A DNA stretch of 44,166 nt from Paenibacillus alginolyticus DSM 5050 = NBRC 15375 (GTDB taxonomy: Bacteria; Bacillota; Bacilli; Paenibacillales; NBRC-103111): positions 1-44,166 of the forward strand of contig NZ_AUGY01000072.1 in assembly GCF_000422905.1 (NCBI RefSeq), written 5' to 3'. The notes below the pieces were generated by a model. That model ran no database searches. It worked only from the letters and a program-made list of their open reading frames with translations, and was not told where the DNA came from. Of the stretch, positions 1 through 8,663 are shown in pieces; within the stretch, counting starts at the first letter, position 1, and each line of letters starts with the position of its first letter. Both the position numbers and the translations under genes were made by a program.

Positions 1-169
1 GACACGGTATTTGCGCAGTACTATAGCCTTAAGAAAGCGGAGCCGGCCAAATACGCCGAAAAACGTGCCCTTGCGCTTTACAGCTCGTAAATTGGTGCGG
101 TTGGTCGACTATCTGCTTCGAACCAACCGACTCTACGAACCCAAGGAGGTGACCCGACAACAGAAATGA
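1..169 (+). pseudogene. 3' remnant of an IS110-family transposase, frameshifted
   Basis: Only the 3' end is in the window. Frame 1 reads DTVFAQYYSLKKAEPAKYAE and stops at 88-90. Frame 2 then continues as TARKLVRLVDYLLRTNRLYE and ends with TGA at 167-169. Joined near 76-80, where one extra T in the TTT run would explain the shift, the two parts give the usual C-terminus of IS110/IS1111 transposases: an FxxYY segment, then ARKLxRxxxxLLRT and a short polar tail. IS110 enzymes are DEDD recombinases; their catalytic residues would lie upstream of the window. The family call rests on pattern memory of this C-terminus. Confidence 0.6.
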
Positions 170-654
170 CATAACCTTACTCAACCATTCCACCTATTAT
201 TTTGGAAATTAGAAAATATTTCCATATAACCAAAATAGGGTGGGTTTAGTTTCGTGCGGCCTTTTTTAGGCTCACCCCCTAAAAAAGTTACGGTTCTTCA
301 AGATTTTTTCCAATTAAGGTCTTGACATAGTACCGCTGCTCTGAATGTGTCAATATGGTCACTGATCTGCCAACCGAAATACGAAGCGCTCTAGTCCAGA
401 GATCTTGTCACATGCTCAATTAGGAACATCCCTCCCTTAGAAACTTCAAGATTGCAGACATTTCTTCAATCACTTTAGTCACTGTCTCAAATCTCTAGAT
501 GCCTACTTCCATTTTTAACCATGAGCTTCACTCTTCTCAAGTGGAAATATGTATGATGAGGGGGATAATATACTCTTCAAAAGCATCCAAGTGAGCCATA
601 GACACCCGTATTTGTTATAATACTTGTATTCGCTTTCTCAAGGAGATGAGTACG
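170..654. other. Long intergenic stretch, no intact gene
   Basis: No convincing coding sequence is visible. A perfect 10-base inverted repeat (CTTTTTTAGG at 261-270, CCTAAAAAAG at 278-287) lies about 90 bases past the transposase stop; it could be a terminator or belong to the insertion-sequence end. On the minus strand around 425-490 a 24-codon stretch ending in ILKFLREGCS looks faintly like a decayed gene end. The LysR promoter is near the right edge. Confidence 0.5.
613..621 (+). promoter_or_regulatory. Extended -10 promoter for the LysR gene
   Basis: TGTTATAAT matches the extended -10 pattern TGnTATAAT perfectly. No good -35 hexamer sits 17 bases upstream, as is common for extended -10 promoters. 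It lies about 34 bases before the proposed TTG start at 655. Confidence 0.55.
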
Positions 655-1557
655 TTGAACGAACAAGATTGGTCCCTGCTGGATTCCATTTACGAAGAAC
701 AGAATATAACCAAAGCGGCCGAGCGTCTATTTATCTCCCAACCAGCCTTGACCTACCGCCTGCAGCAGATAGAGCAGGAATTCGGTATCAAGGTGTTTAA
801 CCGGACCGGGAAAAAGATAACCTTCACACTGGAAGGCGAACATCTCATCCATTACGCAAAGAAGATGCTTCTGGAGCTGCGCCGTACGAAGGATTATCTC
901 GCCAATCTGCATGCTCATGAGGTGCGAGGTACATTGCGGATTGGTGCATCGAGCAATTTTTCCTTATATAAGCTGCCGGCTATTCTGAAGCATTTCGTTG
1001 AACTTTATCCGAACGTCCAAATCCATCTGAATACCGGGCTCAGCTCCGATATTTTTCGGTTGCTGCAGAACGATGAGGTCCAAATCGCGTTCATTCGCGG
1101 CGATTATCAATGGATTGAGGAGAAATATTTGATTAACGAGGAACGGATCTGTGTGATTTCGAAGCACCCAATTGAACTGGAGGAGCTGCCTAAGCTGCCC
1201 CGCATCCATTACCAGATCGGCGCCGTCAAATCGAAGATCAAATTCAAGACGGACCCTTTCTTAAGTAAATCGATCGACACCTGGTGGCAAGAACAGTTCA
1301 GATCACCTCCACAAATGACGATGCAAGTCGACAGCGTGGAAACGTGCAAGGAGCTAGTGAAGCACGGATTAGGCTATGCCATTATCCCGCGGATATGTCT
1401 GACGAAAGAGGACGATCTCCACACCATCGACTTAACCCGGAATGACGGTCAATTTCTTCTGCGCAAAACATGGATGATCTATCGGGAGTCTGCCATGGAG
1501 CTCGCATCGTTGAATCAGTTCGTCAATGATGTGAAATCATGCTTTCCCCAAACATAA
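655..1557 (+). CDS. LysR-family transcriptional regulator
   Basis: Transcription factor of about 300 residues with an N-terminal winged helix-turn-helix (NITKAAERLFISQPALTYRL is the recognition region) followed by a LysR substrate-binding fold. An ATG at 646 is in frame, but the ribosome site AAGGAG (640-645) touches it; the TTG at 655 has a 9-base spacing and is the better start. It is convergent with the neighbouring minus-strand peptide-transport operon and shares a terminator with it. It may regulate that operon, but it is at the operon's distal end rather than divergent from its promoter, so this is inference only. The ligand is unknown. Confidence 0.9.
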   Translation: MNEQDWSLLDSIYEEQNITKAAERLFISQPALTYRLQQIEQEFGIKVFNRTGKKITFTLEGEHLIHYAKKMLLELRRTKDYLANLHAHEVRGTLRIGASSNFSLYKLPAILKHFVELYPNVQIHLNTGLSSDIFRLLQNDEVQIAFIRGDYQWIEEKYLINEERICVISKHPIELEELPKLPRIHYQIGAVKSKIKFKTDPFLSKSIDTWWQEQFRSPPQMTMQVDSVETCKELVKHGLGYAIIPRICLTKEDDLHTIDLTRNDGQFLLRKTWMIYRESAMELASLNQFVNDVKSCFPQT

Positions 1558-1606
1558 AAGACCGAAGGACAACTGCTCGCGCAGCCTGAACTTCGGTCTT
1601 CTTTTG
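1558..1606. terminator. Bidirectional rho-independent terminator
   Basis: AAGACCGAAG (1558-1567) pairs with CTTCGGTCTT (1591-1600). T-rich sequence follows on the plus strand and TTTT on the minus strand. It separates the convergent LysR and M20 genes. Confidence 0.8.
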
Positions 1607-1608
1607 TA

Positions 1609-2817
1609 TTATGAAATTTTAGCAGCTGAGCCCGGTTGAGTAGACTCCGCCTTTGCTTGGCGGAACTCTTCTTTCAGCTGCACGAAAAGCTGGGGATCGG
1701 CGAGCAGATCGTAGCATGCGCCGGCAACGGCCTTCGCCGCAACCGATAGCGCCGCATGGCCGGATTCGCTCGTTCCCGCTTCCACCCATTCCTTCGTATG
1801 GCTCGACGTCCCGAAAGGGACGAACGATACACGCAGGCAGGCGCCGGGTACCCGGTAAGTCACGGTGCTGAAATCGGTCGAGCCGGTGTTCTGCCTTGGA
1901 GGCGTGATGTTCTGGGCGCCCGCTTGCTCAGCGTTATCAAGCATGATTGCGTTCAGGCTCGGCACGTTGATTTTGTTATCCAGCACCTTCAGCTCGTTGA
2001 TCGTTAGCTGCGCGCCTGTCGCCAGCGCCGCCCCCCGCGCAACATTATATACGCGTTCCACGACAGCGTTGAGGTAGGTGCGGTCCGCAGCACGGATATA
2101 GAACTGAGCCACGGCGCGGTCCGGTACCACGTTCGCAGCTTTGCCTCCGTCGGTGATAACACCGTGGATGCGGACGTCTGTGCGCACGTGCTCACGCAAG
2201 TATTCGATGCCATTGAATGTCATCAGCACCGCGTCAAGCGCGCTGATGCCCTGATCCGGCGCGACCGCCGCATGGGCCGCCTTTCCGTCGAACACGAAGT
2301 CGACCAAGTTTAGCGCAAGTGACTTACCGTCGACCGTCGTCCGGTCTCCGCCGTGCATCATCAACGCAACGTCGAGATGGTCGAAGAGTCCCTCCTGTGC
2401 CATCGGCAGCTTGGCGCTCGTCGTCTCCTCTGCAGGCGTGCCGAACACCTGAAGCGTGACCGGATAATCACCCAAATGCCTCGACAATGCGATGGCGGCG
2501 CCTGTAATGGACGCGGCCTGAAGATTGTGGCCGCAGCCGTGGCCAAGCCCTTCGAGCGCATCATATTCGCACAGCAGCCCGATGACCGGACCACCCTCCC
2601 CATTCTTGTATGTTGCGGTAAAAGCGGTATCCAGCCCGATAATACCTGATTCGACTTGAAAGCCGTTCTCGGCTAACGTCCTTGTCAGCAGCGCGGAGGC
2701 TTGGTACTCCTGGTTGCCTAGCTCAGGGTGGTCATGGATAAAGTCGTTGATGTCGATCATCTTCTGATGCAGGACGTCGACTTCCTCGTAAAGTCGCTGC
2801 TTTCCATTGTTAATCAT
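1609..2817 (-). CDS. M20 family metallopeptidase / amidohydrolase (AbgB- or PM20D2-like)
   Basis: A 402-residue cytosolic zinc hydrolase of the M20 family, closest in appearance to p-aminobenzoyl-glutamate hydrolase subunit B and Xaa-Arg dipeptidase-like proteins. Visible landmarks are the HDHPELG N-terminal motif, the metal motif GHGCGHN near residue 100, the PAEE motif near residue 135, the lid-domain motif GKAAHAA near 180, and a late STDFSTV/SSHTKEW segment. The ATG at 2817 has GGGGGAG five bases upstream. It starts 15 bases after the second ATPase gene of the transporter, so it is probably the last gene of that operon. It likely cleaves an amide or dipeptide brought in by the transporter; the exact substrate cannot be read from sequence. 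Confidence 0.9.
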   Translation of the reverse strand: MINNGKQRLYEEVDVLHQKMIDINDFIHDHPELGNQEYQASALLTRTLAENGFQVESGIIGLDTAFTATYKNGEGGPVIGLLCEYDALEGLGHGCGHNLQAASITGAAIALSRHLGDYPVTLQVFGTPAEETTSAKLPMAQEGLFDHLDVALMMHGGDRTTVDGKSLALNLVDFVFDGKAAHAAVAPDQGISALDAVLMTFNGIEYLREHVRTDVRIHGVITDGGKAANVVPDRAVAQFYIRAADRTYLNAVVERVYNVARGAALATGAQLTINELKVLDNKINVPSLNAIMLDNAEQAGAQNITPPRQNTGSTDFSTVTYRVPGACLRVSFVPFGTSSHTKEWVEAGTSESGHAALSVAAKAVAGACYDLLADPQLFVQLKEEFRQAKAESTQPGSAAKIS

Positions 2818-2832
2818 GTAGCTCCCCCAATA

Positions 2833-3804
2833 CTAGCCGTACAAGTGACAGGCGATATAGTGTCCGTCTCGTTCTTGCAGAACGGGACGCTCGGTGTGGC
2901 AGATGTCCATGCAGGAGGCGCATCTCGGATGAAATGCGCAGCCGGCCGGCGGATTTGCGGGACTCGGCACATCTCCTTTTAAGACAATGCGCTCCTTTTT
3001 GTCCAAGGGGTCCGGACTCGGAACCGCGGACATGAGCGCCTGTGTGTACGGATGCAGCGGCGTATCGAATAAACGGTTCTTATCGGCTAACTCGACAATA
3101 TTTCCTAAATACATAACCCCGACGCGATCGCTTATATGCTTCACCACGCTAAGATCATGCGCGATGAACAGATACGTTAAGCCGAACTGTTCCTGCAGAT
3201 CCTGCAGCAGATTGATGATCTGCGACTGAATCGACACGTCCAGCGCGGAAACCGGCTCATCGGCCACGATGAGCTTAGGATTAGATGCCAAGGCGCGGGC
3301 AATCCCGATCCGTTGGCGCTGGCCTCCGCTAAACTCGTGCGCGTATCGCTTGGCATGGTAGCCGCTCAAGCCTACCACCTCCAGCAGCTCCTCCACCCGT
3401 TTTTCTTTCTCCTTGCCCGTGCACAGCCTATGAATCTCCATTGGCTCGGCAATGATTTCGCCAACCGTCAGACGTGGGTCCAATGAGGCATACGGATCCT
3501 GGAATACGATCTGCAGCTCCTTACGCAGCGGTCGCAGCTTGCTCGGCTTCATCCCGACCAAATTGCGACCTTCATATAGGACTTCACCCTCCGTCGGCTC
3601 GATCAATTGCAGCAGCGTGCGTCCCGTCGTTGACTTGCCGCAGCCGCTTTCTCCTACCAATCCAAGCGTTTCTCCCTTGTATAGCGTCAAGCTAATGCCG
3701 TCCACGGCTTTCACGTGGCCGACCGTGCGGCCTAACCATCCTTTTTTTATCGGAAAATGTTTCTTCAGGTTGCGCACTTCAATAAGCGGCTGTTTCATGA
3801 CCAT
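2833..3804 (-). CDS. Peptide/nickel-type ABC transporter ATPase (DppF/OppF-like)
   Basis: A 323-residue ATPase that powers an oligopeptide- or dipeptide-type importer. It shows Walker A GESGCGKST, the signature FSGGQRQRIGIARALA, Walker B LIVADEPVSALD and the oligopeptide-type C-terminal domain with HPYTQALMSAVPSPDP and a Cys-rich CAFHPRCASCMDIC element. The frame is open further upstream, but the ATG at 3804 has AAAGGAG six bases before it and opens with MVMKQPLIEVRNLKKHFP, where family members begin. It overlaps the end of the preceding ATPase gene by 26 bases, indicating translational coupling. The partner ATPase is the gene at 3779-4783. Confidence 0.93.
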   Translation of the reverse strand: MVMKQPLIEVRNLKKHFPIKKGWLGRTVGHVKAVDGISLTLYKGETLGLVGESGCGKSTTGRTLLQLIEPTEGEVLYEGRNLVGMKPSKLRPLRKELQIVFQDPYASLDPRLTVGEIIAEPMEIHRLCTGKEKEKRVEELLEVVGLSGYHAKRYAHEFSGGQRQRIGIARALASNPKLIVADEPVSALDVSIQSQIINLLQDLQEQFGLTYLFIAHDLSVVKHISDRVGVMYLGNIVELADKNRLFDTPLHPYTQALMSAVPSPDPLDKKERIVLKGDVPSPANPPAGCAFHPRCASCMDICHTERPVLQERDGHYIACHLYG

Positions 3805-4783
3805 GCGCAGCTCCTTTCTCGCTCGGCTGATGGAGCCAGCATCGACTGTAATGTCCCTTATCAAGCTCAAACAATTCCGGCACACTTGACCGGCAAAGGT
3901 CAGTCGCATGCTCACATCTCGGAGCGAATGTGCATCCGCCTCGCAGGCTGCCCGGAATCGGTACATTGCCTTTGATGGAGTACAGCCGTTTCTCCTGACC
4001 ATGCAGGCGCGGAATGGACTTCATCAGCCCTTGTGTATAAGGGTGCGCCGGCTTCGCAAACAACGTGAGCACGTCAGCTTCCTCCACGACTTTACCGGCG
4101 TACATGACAATGACTCGGTCACACATTTCCGCCACGACACCTAAGTCATGCGTGATCATCAAGATAGCCGTATTGTGCTCGGCATTCAACTCGCGCATCA
4201 AGTCGAGAATTTGCGCTTGGATCGTCACGTCGAGCGCGGTCGTAGGCTCGTCAGCGATCAGCAGCTTCGGGCTGCATGACATCGCCATTGCAATCATGAC
4301 ACGCTGCCGCATGCCGCCAGATAACCGGTGTGGAAACTCATCTGCGATTTGCTCCGGCCGTGGAATACCGACCAGCTTGAGCATGTCGACTGCGCGTTCT
4401 TTTGCCTTCTTCTTATCGTATTTCAAGTGGATCCTTAGCGACTCGGCAATTTGATGCCCGACGGTAAAAACCGGGTTAAGCGACGTCATCGGCTCTTGAA
4501 AAATCATAGCCATCTCATTGCCACGAATCTCCCTCATCTTGTTCTCCGGCAGCGTTAGCAGGTCCCGCCCATCGAACGTGACTGAGCCCTCGACGATCTT
4601 CCCTGGTGTTAATCGCATCGCGGTCAGCGATGTGACGCTTTTACCGCAGCCGGATTCACCGACGATGCCAACCGTTTCGCCTTCGCGCACCGTGATGTCC
4701 ACGCCATCCACAGCAGGAACCACACCTTCGTCCGTATAAAAGTATGTTTTGAGACCTTTAATTTCCAGCAAATTGTTACTCAT
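3779..4783 (-). CDS. Peptide/nickel-type ABC transporter ATPase (DppD/OppD-like)
   Basis: A 334-residue ATPase, first of the two nucleotide-binding subunits. It carries Walker A GESGCGKSVTS, signature LSGGMRQRVMIAMAMS, Walker B LLIADEPTTALDVT and the switch histidine in MITHDLGVV, followed by HPYTQGLMKSIPRL and the Cys-containing CTFAPRCEHATDLC element of this subfamily. The ATG has AGGAGGTG with a 7-base spacing. It begins 16 bases after the DppC-like permease. The start LLEIKGLKTYFYTDEGVVPA is the normal family N-terminus. Confidence 0.93.
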   Translation of the reverse strand: MSNNLLEIKGLKTYFYTDEGVVPAVDGVDITVREGETVGIVGESGCGKSVTSLTAMRLTPGKIVEGSVTFDGRDLLTLPENKMREIRGNEMAMIFQEPMTSLNPVFTVGHQIAESLRIHLKYDKKKAKERAVDMLKLVGIPRPEQIADEFPHRLSGGMRQRVMIAMAMSCSPKLLIADEPTTALDVTIQAQILDLMRELNAEHNTAILMITHDLGVVAEMCDRVIVMYAGKVVEEADVLTLFAKPAHPYTQGLMKSIPRLHGQEKRLYSIKGNVPIPGSLRGGCTFAPRCEHATDLCRSSVPELFELDKGHYSRCWLHQPSEKGAAHGHETAAY

Positions 4784-4798
4784 GTTCTCACACCTCCT

Positions 4799-5728
4799 CT
4801 ACACTTTCATCTTCGGGTCGAGGGCGTCCCGAAGCCCATCGCCTAACATATTGAAGCCGAGCACCATGAACATGATAGCCAGTCCCGGTACTGTGCACAC
4901 ATGGGGAGAGGTCCGCAAATACTCCCGACCCGTACTTAGCATCGCGCCCCATTCCGGTGTCGGCGGCTGCGCACCCATCCCGAGGAAGCTGAGCCCGGAT
5001 GCTGTTAGAATCGCCGTCGCCATCCGCAGCGTGGATAATACGATAATGGGTGCAATGGTGTTCGGAATTAAATGTTTAAAAATAATCCGTGCATGCGTAC
5101 CGCCCATTGCCTTCGTTGCCTCAATAAATTCCCTATGTTTGACCGAAATGACGGCACTTCGCGAAATGCGCGCAAACGTTGGTACGGAGAAAATGCCGAT
5201 CGCAATCATCAAATTGACCATTCCCGGCCCGAGTACGCTGACAATGGCAAGCGCAAGCAGAAAGCTCGGGAACGCCATGAAAATATCAATAATCCGCATG
5301 ATCACGGCGTCCAACACCCCACCAAAGTAACCAGCGAGCGTACCAAGCGCTACACCAAACACAACAGCGATGAGCACTCCAACGAGGCCAATCATGAGCG
5401 AGATGCGGGCGCCGTACATGATGCGCGACAGCACGTCGCGCCCGAATTCGTCGGTACCGAAAAGATGGTGTGCGTTCGGACTCTCCAACATGATCTGCAT
5501 GTTCTGCTTCGCCGGATCGAATGGGGCAAGCAGCGGTGCGAACAACGCCACCAGAATGAACAGCACGACCATGCCGAGTCCGACTAAGGCGCGCTTGTTT
5601 CGTTTGAACCGCCCGAGCTTCTGTTTCCACGGGGATCGCCCGGTATAGGCGGCCTGACCGGTCGTAACCGACTCCACCGGCGTAATCACGGCTTCCGTAC
5701 GCATGGTGACTTTCCCCTCTCTACTCAT
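4799..5728 (-). CDS. Peptide/nickel-type ABC transporter permease (DppC/OppC-like)
   Basis: A 309-residue integral membrane subunit. After a hydrophilic N-terminus comes a first membrane helix (LVGLGMVVLFILVALFAPLL), the periplasm-facing HLFGTDEFGRDVLSR motif typical of DppC proteins, then further helices and the ATPase-contact EAA-like loop EATKAMGGTHARIIFKHLIPN. The first ATG overlaps the stop of the preceding permease by 8 bases; a second ATG at 5704 with GAGGGGAAAG in front is an equally good start and would give 301 residues. It pairs with the 5721-6641 permease to form the channel. Confidence 0.92.
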   Translation of the reverse strand: MSREGKVTMRTEAVITPVESVTTGQAAYTGRSPWKQKLGRFKRNKRALVGLGMVVLFILVALFAPLLAPFDPAKQNMQIMLESPNAHHLFGTDEFGRDVLSRIMYGARISLMIGLVGVLIAVVFGVALGTLAGYFGGVLDAVIMRIIDIFMAFPSFLLALAIVSVLGPGMVNLMIAIGIFSVPTFARISRSAVISVKHREFIEATKAMGGTHARIIFKHLIPNTIAPIIVLSTLRMATAILTASGLSFLGMGAQPPTPEWGAMLSTGREYLRTSPHVCTVPGLAIMFMVLGFNMLGDGLRDALDPKMKV

Positions 5729-6641
5729 ATTTTACCCTCGGGTCGAGCAGCCCGTAGGACAGATCTACGATCAAATTCACAAGCACGAACAAGGTCGCCA
5801 CAAAAAGCACACACCCTTGAATAGCCGGATAATCACGGAATTGGATCGATTGAATGATGAATCGTCCTAGTCCGTTCATCGAGAAGACCGTCTCCGTCAG
5901 CACTGCTCCTCCTAGCAAGTGGCCGAACTCCAAACCAATCACAGTCACGATCGGGATTGCCGCATTCGCAAGCGTATGTTTGTAAACGACCATCTGCTCC
6001 TTGACCCCTTTGGCGCGCGCCGTCCGGACGAAATCCTGATTCGTCACCTCGAGCATGCTGGACCTCGTCAAACGAGCCAAGATAGCCGAAGAAGACAGGC
6101 CGAGCGTAACGGCAGGGAGAATGAAATACTTTATTCCGTCATTGCCGCCGGAAGGCAGCCAGTGCAGGTAATAGGAGAAAATAAGAATCAGCATAATGCC
6201 TAGCCAAAAGACCGGCATCGAGATGCCGAACAATGAAATCATCATCGTTGAATTGTCCGCCAAGCTATTCGGCTTCGTTGCCGAGAAGATTCCGGCGAAC
6301 AAGCCGAACACGATCATCAGAAGAACGGCAAATACCGTCAGCTTGATGGTGATCGGAAACCGTGTTTTAATCTCTTCCATCACGGGACGATTCGAACGTA
6401 TAGACTTACCGAGGTCACCCTGCACAAGATGAGCCACATAGTTCCCGTACTGCTGATACAGCGGTTGATTCAAGCCGAGTCGATCACGCATCATCTCGAC
6501 ATCCTTCTCGGAAGCCTGTTGACCGGCCATCATCCGGGCTGGATCGCCCGGAACGGCATGAATGAGGATAAACGACAGAATCGACACGCCAATCAGCGTC
6601 GGAATCATTTGTAATAGACGTTTGAGGATGTAACCGAACAC
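5721..6641 (-). CDS. Peptide/nickel-type ABC transporter permease (DppB/OppB-like)
   Basis: A 306-residue permease starting with GTG (GGAGG seven bases upstream). It shows the family N-terminus ILKRLLQMIPTLIGVSILSF, the HAVPGDPA motif, about six membrane helices and the EAA loop RTARAKGVKEQMVVYKHTLAN. It ends LLDPRVKYE, typical of DppB-type proteins. It lies about 70 bases downstream of the broken binding-protein gene and overlaps the DppC-like gene, so the five transport genes and the M20 hydrolase form one minus-strand unit. Confidence 0.93.
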   Translation of the reverse strand: MFGYILKRLLQMIPTLIGVSILSFILIHAVPGDPARMMAGQQASEKDVEMMRDRLGLNQPLYQQYGNYVAHLVQGDLGKSIRSNRPVMEEIKTRFPITIKLTVFAVLLMIVFGLFAGIFSATKPNSLADNSTMMISLFGISMPVFWLGIMLILIFSYYLHWLPSGGNDGIKYFILPAVTLGLSSSAILARLTRSSMLEVTNQDFVRTARAKGVKEQMVVYKHTLANAAIPIVTVIGLEFGHLLGGAVLTETVFSMNGLGRFIIQSIQFRDYPAIQGCVLFVATLFVLVNLIVDLSYGLLDPRVKYE

Positions 6642-6713
6642 GTTGGTGCCTCCTGACTACTTTCTTATATTTGAAAAGAGGGATGGATCCCCCATCTCCT
6701 CTCTCCAGCTTCA

Positions 6714-8252
6714 TTATTTCTTAACTGCAGTACGTAAGTCCACGAGTTCGGTATTGAGGCTTGTGACGCCCTCTACGTTCTTGCGGACCCCAACCGGCTG
6801 CTTCATCTCCACAAGGAAAATCCATGGCGCTTGATCCTTAATCGCTTTGAGTGTGTCGGCATAAATTTTCTTACGCTCGTCGTTATTGACGGTTTTCATG
6901 CCTTTATCAAGAAGATCGTCAATCGTTTTGTTGGAGAAAACGGTATAGTTGTTCGTGCCATTTGTCATGAATAGAGGACGCAGTCCTCCGTCTGCATCGT
7001 TTGACGGAACGGCCCAGCTGACAAGGAACAGCTCCAGTCCGGAGTTAGGATCGCGGTAGGCTTTCGTGTAAGCGCCCCACTCCCACTTCTGAAACTCAAC
7101 CTTCAGTCCGACTGCTTCCAGGTTTGCCTGCACAAACTCGGCAATTTGACGGTCCATCAAGTAGCGGCCTTCCGGCGTCCATAGCTTGATCGTGGTGCCC
7201 GGCTTCACACCCGCTTCCGTGAGTAGACTCTTCGCCTTCTCAGGATCGTACGCCTGCCGGCGAATAGCCGGACGTCCGTTCCGAAATCGCGGATTGGGAC
7301 ACCTGCGCCTGCCCGAGCAAAATCTTTTTCACAATCGTATCTTTATCCACTGCGTAATTTAGTGCTTGGCGAACTTTCACATCGTTGAAAGGAGCCTTCT
7401 GAGTATTGATACCGATGTACAGGTTCCGGTTGCTCGGATATGTGGTAACGGTCAGCTTGTTATCGCCTTTCAGCCGTTCGATATCGGTAGCCGGTACCGG
7501 TGCAATCACGTCCGCTTCGCCGGTTTCGAGCATAAGGGCGCGCGCTGCGTTTTCTTTCACCGCTTTGATCGTGATCGACTTCAGTTTCGGCTTCTCACCC
7601 CAGTAGTCGGTATTCGCTGTAAGCACGACTTTGTCGCCGGACACCCACTCTTTGAACTGGTATGGGCCGGAGCCGACAGGTGACTTGCTGAAGTTCTCAC
7701 CTTTCTCCTTCGCAGCCTTCGCATTCACAATCGCACCAGACGGGTGAGCGAAGTTAGCGAGCGCCGGAGCGTAGGGGAATTTCAGCTGGAACGTCACTTG
7801 ATACTCACTGTCCACGACCACTTTATCTACGAATTCGGTATAAAGGGCGAATCTGCCGAGCTTGTTGTCTTTGTTCATAATGCGGTCAAAGCTGGCTTTC
7901 ACCGCATCCGCGTTAAGCGAGGCGCCATCGTGGAACTTTGCTCCTTGGTTCAACGTGAACGTGACCTTCAGGCCATCATCGAATGTCTTCCACTCTTTGG
8001 CCAATTGCGGCACGAGCTTCATGTCCTTGTCGAAGGTGACGAGTTTGTCGTACACATAAGTTCCGTCGCGTCGTACGAGATCCCGTCCGTTGCATCCTGC
8101 GGATCCAAGCTTACAGGCTCGGATCCAAGTGCCATAACGAGATCCTGGGGCTCTCCCGTACCAGAGTCTTTAGGACCCGATTGAGACGAGCTAGAGCATG
8201 CGGATAACACCAATCCAAAGCAAAGCATGACGATAATTGATATGTGTTTCAA
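6714..8252 (-). pseudogene. Peptide/nickel-type extracellular binding lipoprotein, two frameshifts
   Basis: Solute-binding protein (SBP family 5) of this ABC importer, broken into three frames. Part 1 (8252 to about 8045) starts with TTG behind AGGGGG and has a lipoprotein signal peptide ending LVLSACSSS. Part 2 (about 8046 to 7245) runs YDKLVTFDKDMKLVPQLAKE to SGYSPAG. Part 3 (about 7243 to 6714) runs YDPEKAKSLLTEAGVKPGTT to the stop. Parts 1 and 3 share one frame, so the two shifts compensate. The first site reads ATG-TG-TAC, where a duplicated TG would explain the shift; the second reads GGC-G-TAC. Joined length would be about 510 residues, normal for the family. Either a decayed gene or two base-calling errors. 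Confidence 0.85.
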
Positions 8253-8275
8253 TGAAATTCCCCCTATTTCCTCAG

Positions 8276-8290
8276 TGTAAAGCGCTTACA
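8276..8290 (-). promoter_or_regulatory. Possible CcpA (cre-like) site in the transporter leader
   Basis: TGTAAAGCGCTTACA is nearly palindromic around AGCGCT and matches 12 of 14 positions of the cre consensus TGWAANCGNTNWCA on the minus strand. It lies 24 bases before the TTG start of the binding-protein gene, where bound CcpA could act as a roadblock. Carbon-catabolite control is inferred. Confidence 0.35.
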
Positions 8291-8579
8291 TCAGATGAGC
8301 GTTCTTTTTACTAATTGTAAAAGCACACCCGTTCAAAAGTACAATCTATAAATTTTATGGATTTCTATAAATTTTTCTATCATGTGCTTCTGGCGTGACA
8401 AACAACTTTCAAGGATGCCACCTCCAACAGAACACTCTAGGCTATTTAGTGAATATAAGCAATAACTCGTATACTCGAAGCCTGACGGCATTAACAAATT
8501 GAGGAAGGGGAGTGTATGGAGGTGAAAAGGGGAATCGGTCTCGGGAAGAATTGGAGGGAGTTTCATGTCATAAAAATAA

Positions 8580-8651
8580 CGACAAGAAAATCCCCCATAA
8601 AGCAAAAAACCTTGATTTTAACAAGGTTCTTTTGTGAGGATTTTCTTGTCG
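8580..8651. repeat. Perfect 14-base inverted repeat enclosing a terminator
   Basis: CGACAAGAAAATCC (8580-8593) and its exact complement at 8638-8651 flank a 44-base centre. That centre contains a second stem (8608-8614 with 8622-8628). The whole could fold as a two-tier cruciform directly after the stop of the YxcD-like gene. Confidence 0.7.
8603..8628 (-). terminator. Rho-independent terminator for the YxcD-like gene
   Basis: On the minus strand AACCTTG and CAAGGTT form a 7-base stem with a 7-base loop, followed by TTTTTTG. It lies about 36 bases after the stop codon at 8664. Confidence 0.75.
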
Positions 8652-8663
8652 CTAGACTATAGA

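Larger units (their letters stand above)
8253..8663. other. Intergenic region with operon leader and nested hairpin
   Basis: Holds the 5' region of the minus-strand transporter operon. On the minus strand TTGAAC, 17 bases, TAGTAA is a weak promoter candidate (about 8311-8339). A cre-like dyad lies at 8276-8290 and a terminator inside a larger inverted repeat at 8580-8651. A 90-codon open frame at 8333-8605 (minus) has no recognisable features and is not called. Confidence 0.5.

Noticed and set aside
646..654. ATG at 646 as the start of the LysR gene
   Set aside because: It is directly attached to the AAGGAG ribosome site; the TTG at 655 has normal spacing.
3805..4002. 66-codon N-terminal extension of the DppF-like ATPase
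   Set aside because: It lies entirely within the DppD-like gene in another frame, and a strong ribosome site precedes the ATG at 3804.
8333..8605. 90-codon open frame on the minus strand between the transporter operon and the YxcD-like gene
   Set aside because: No recognisable motif, no good ribosome site, and it overlaps the inverted-repeat structure; best read as intergenic.
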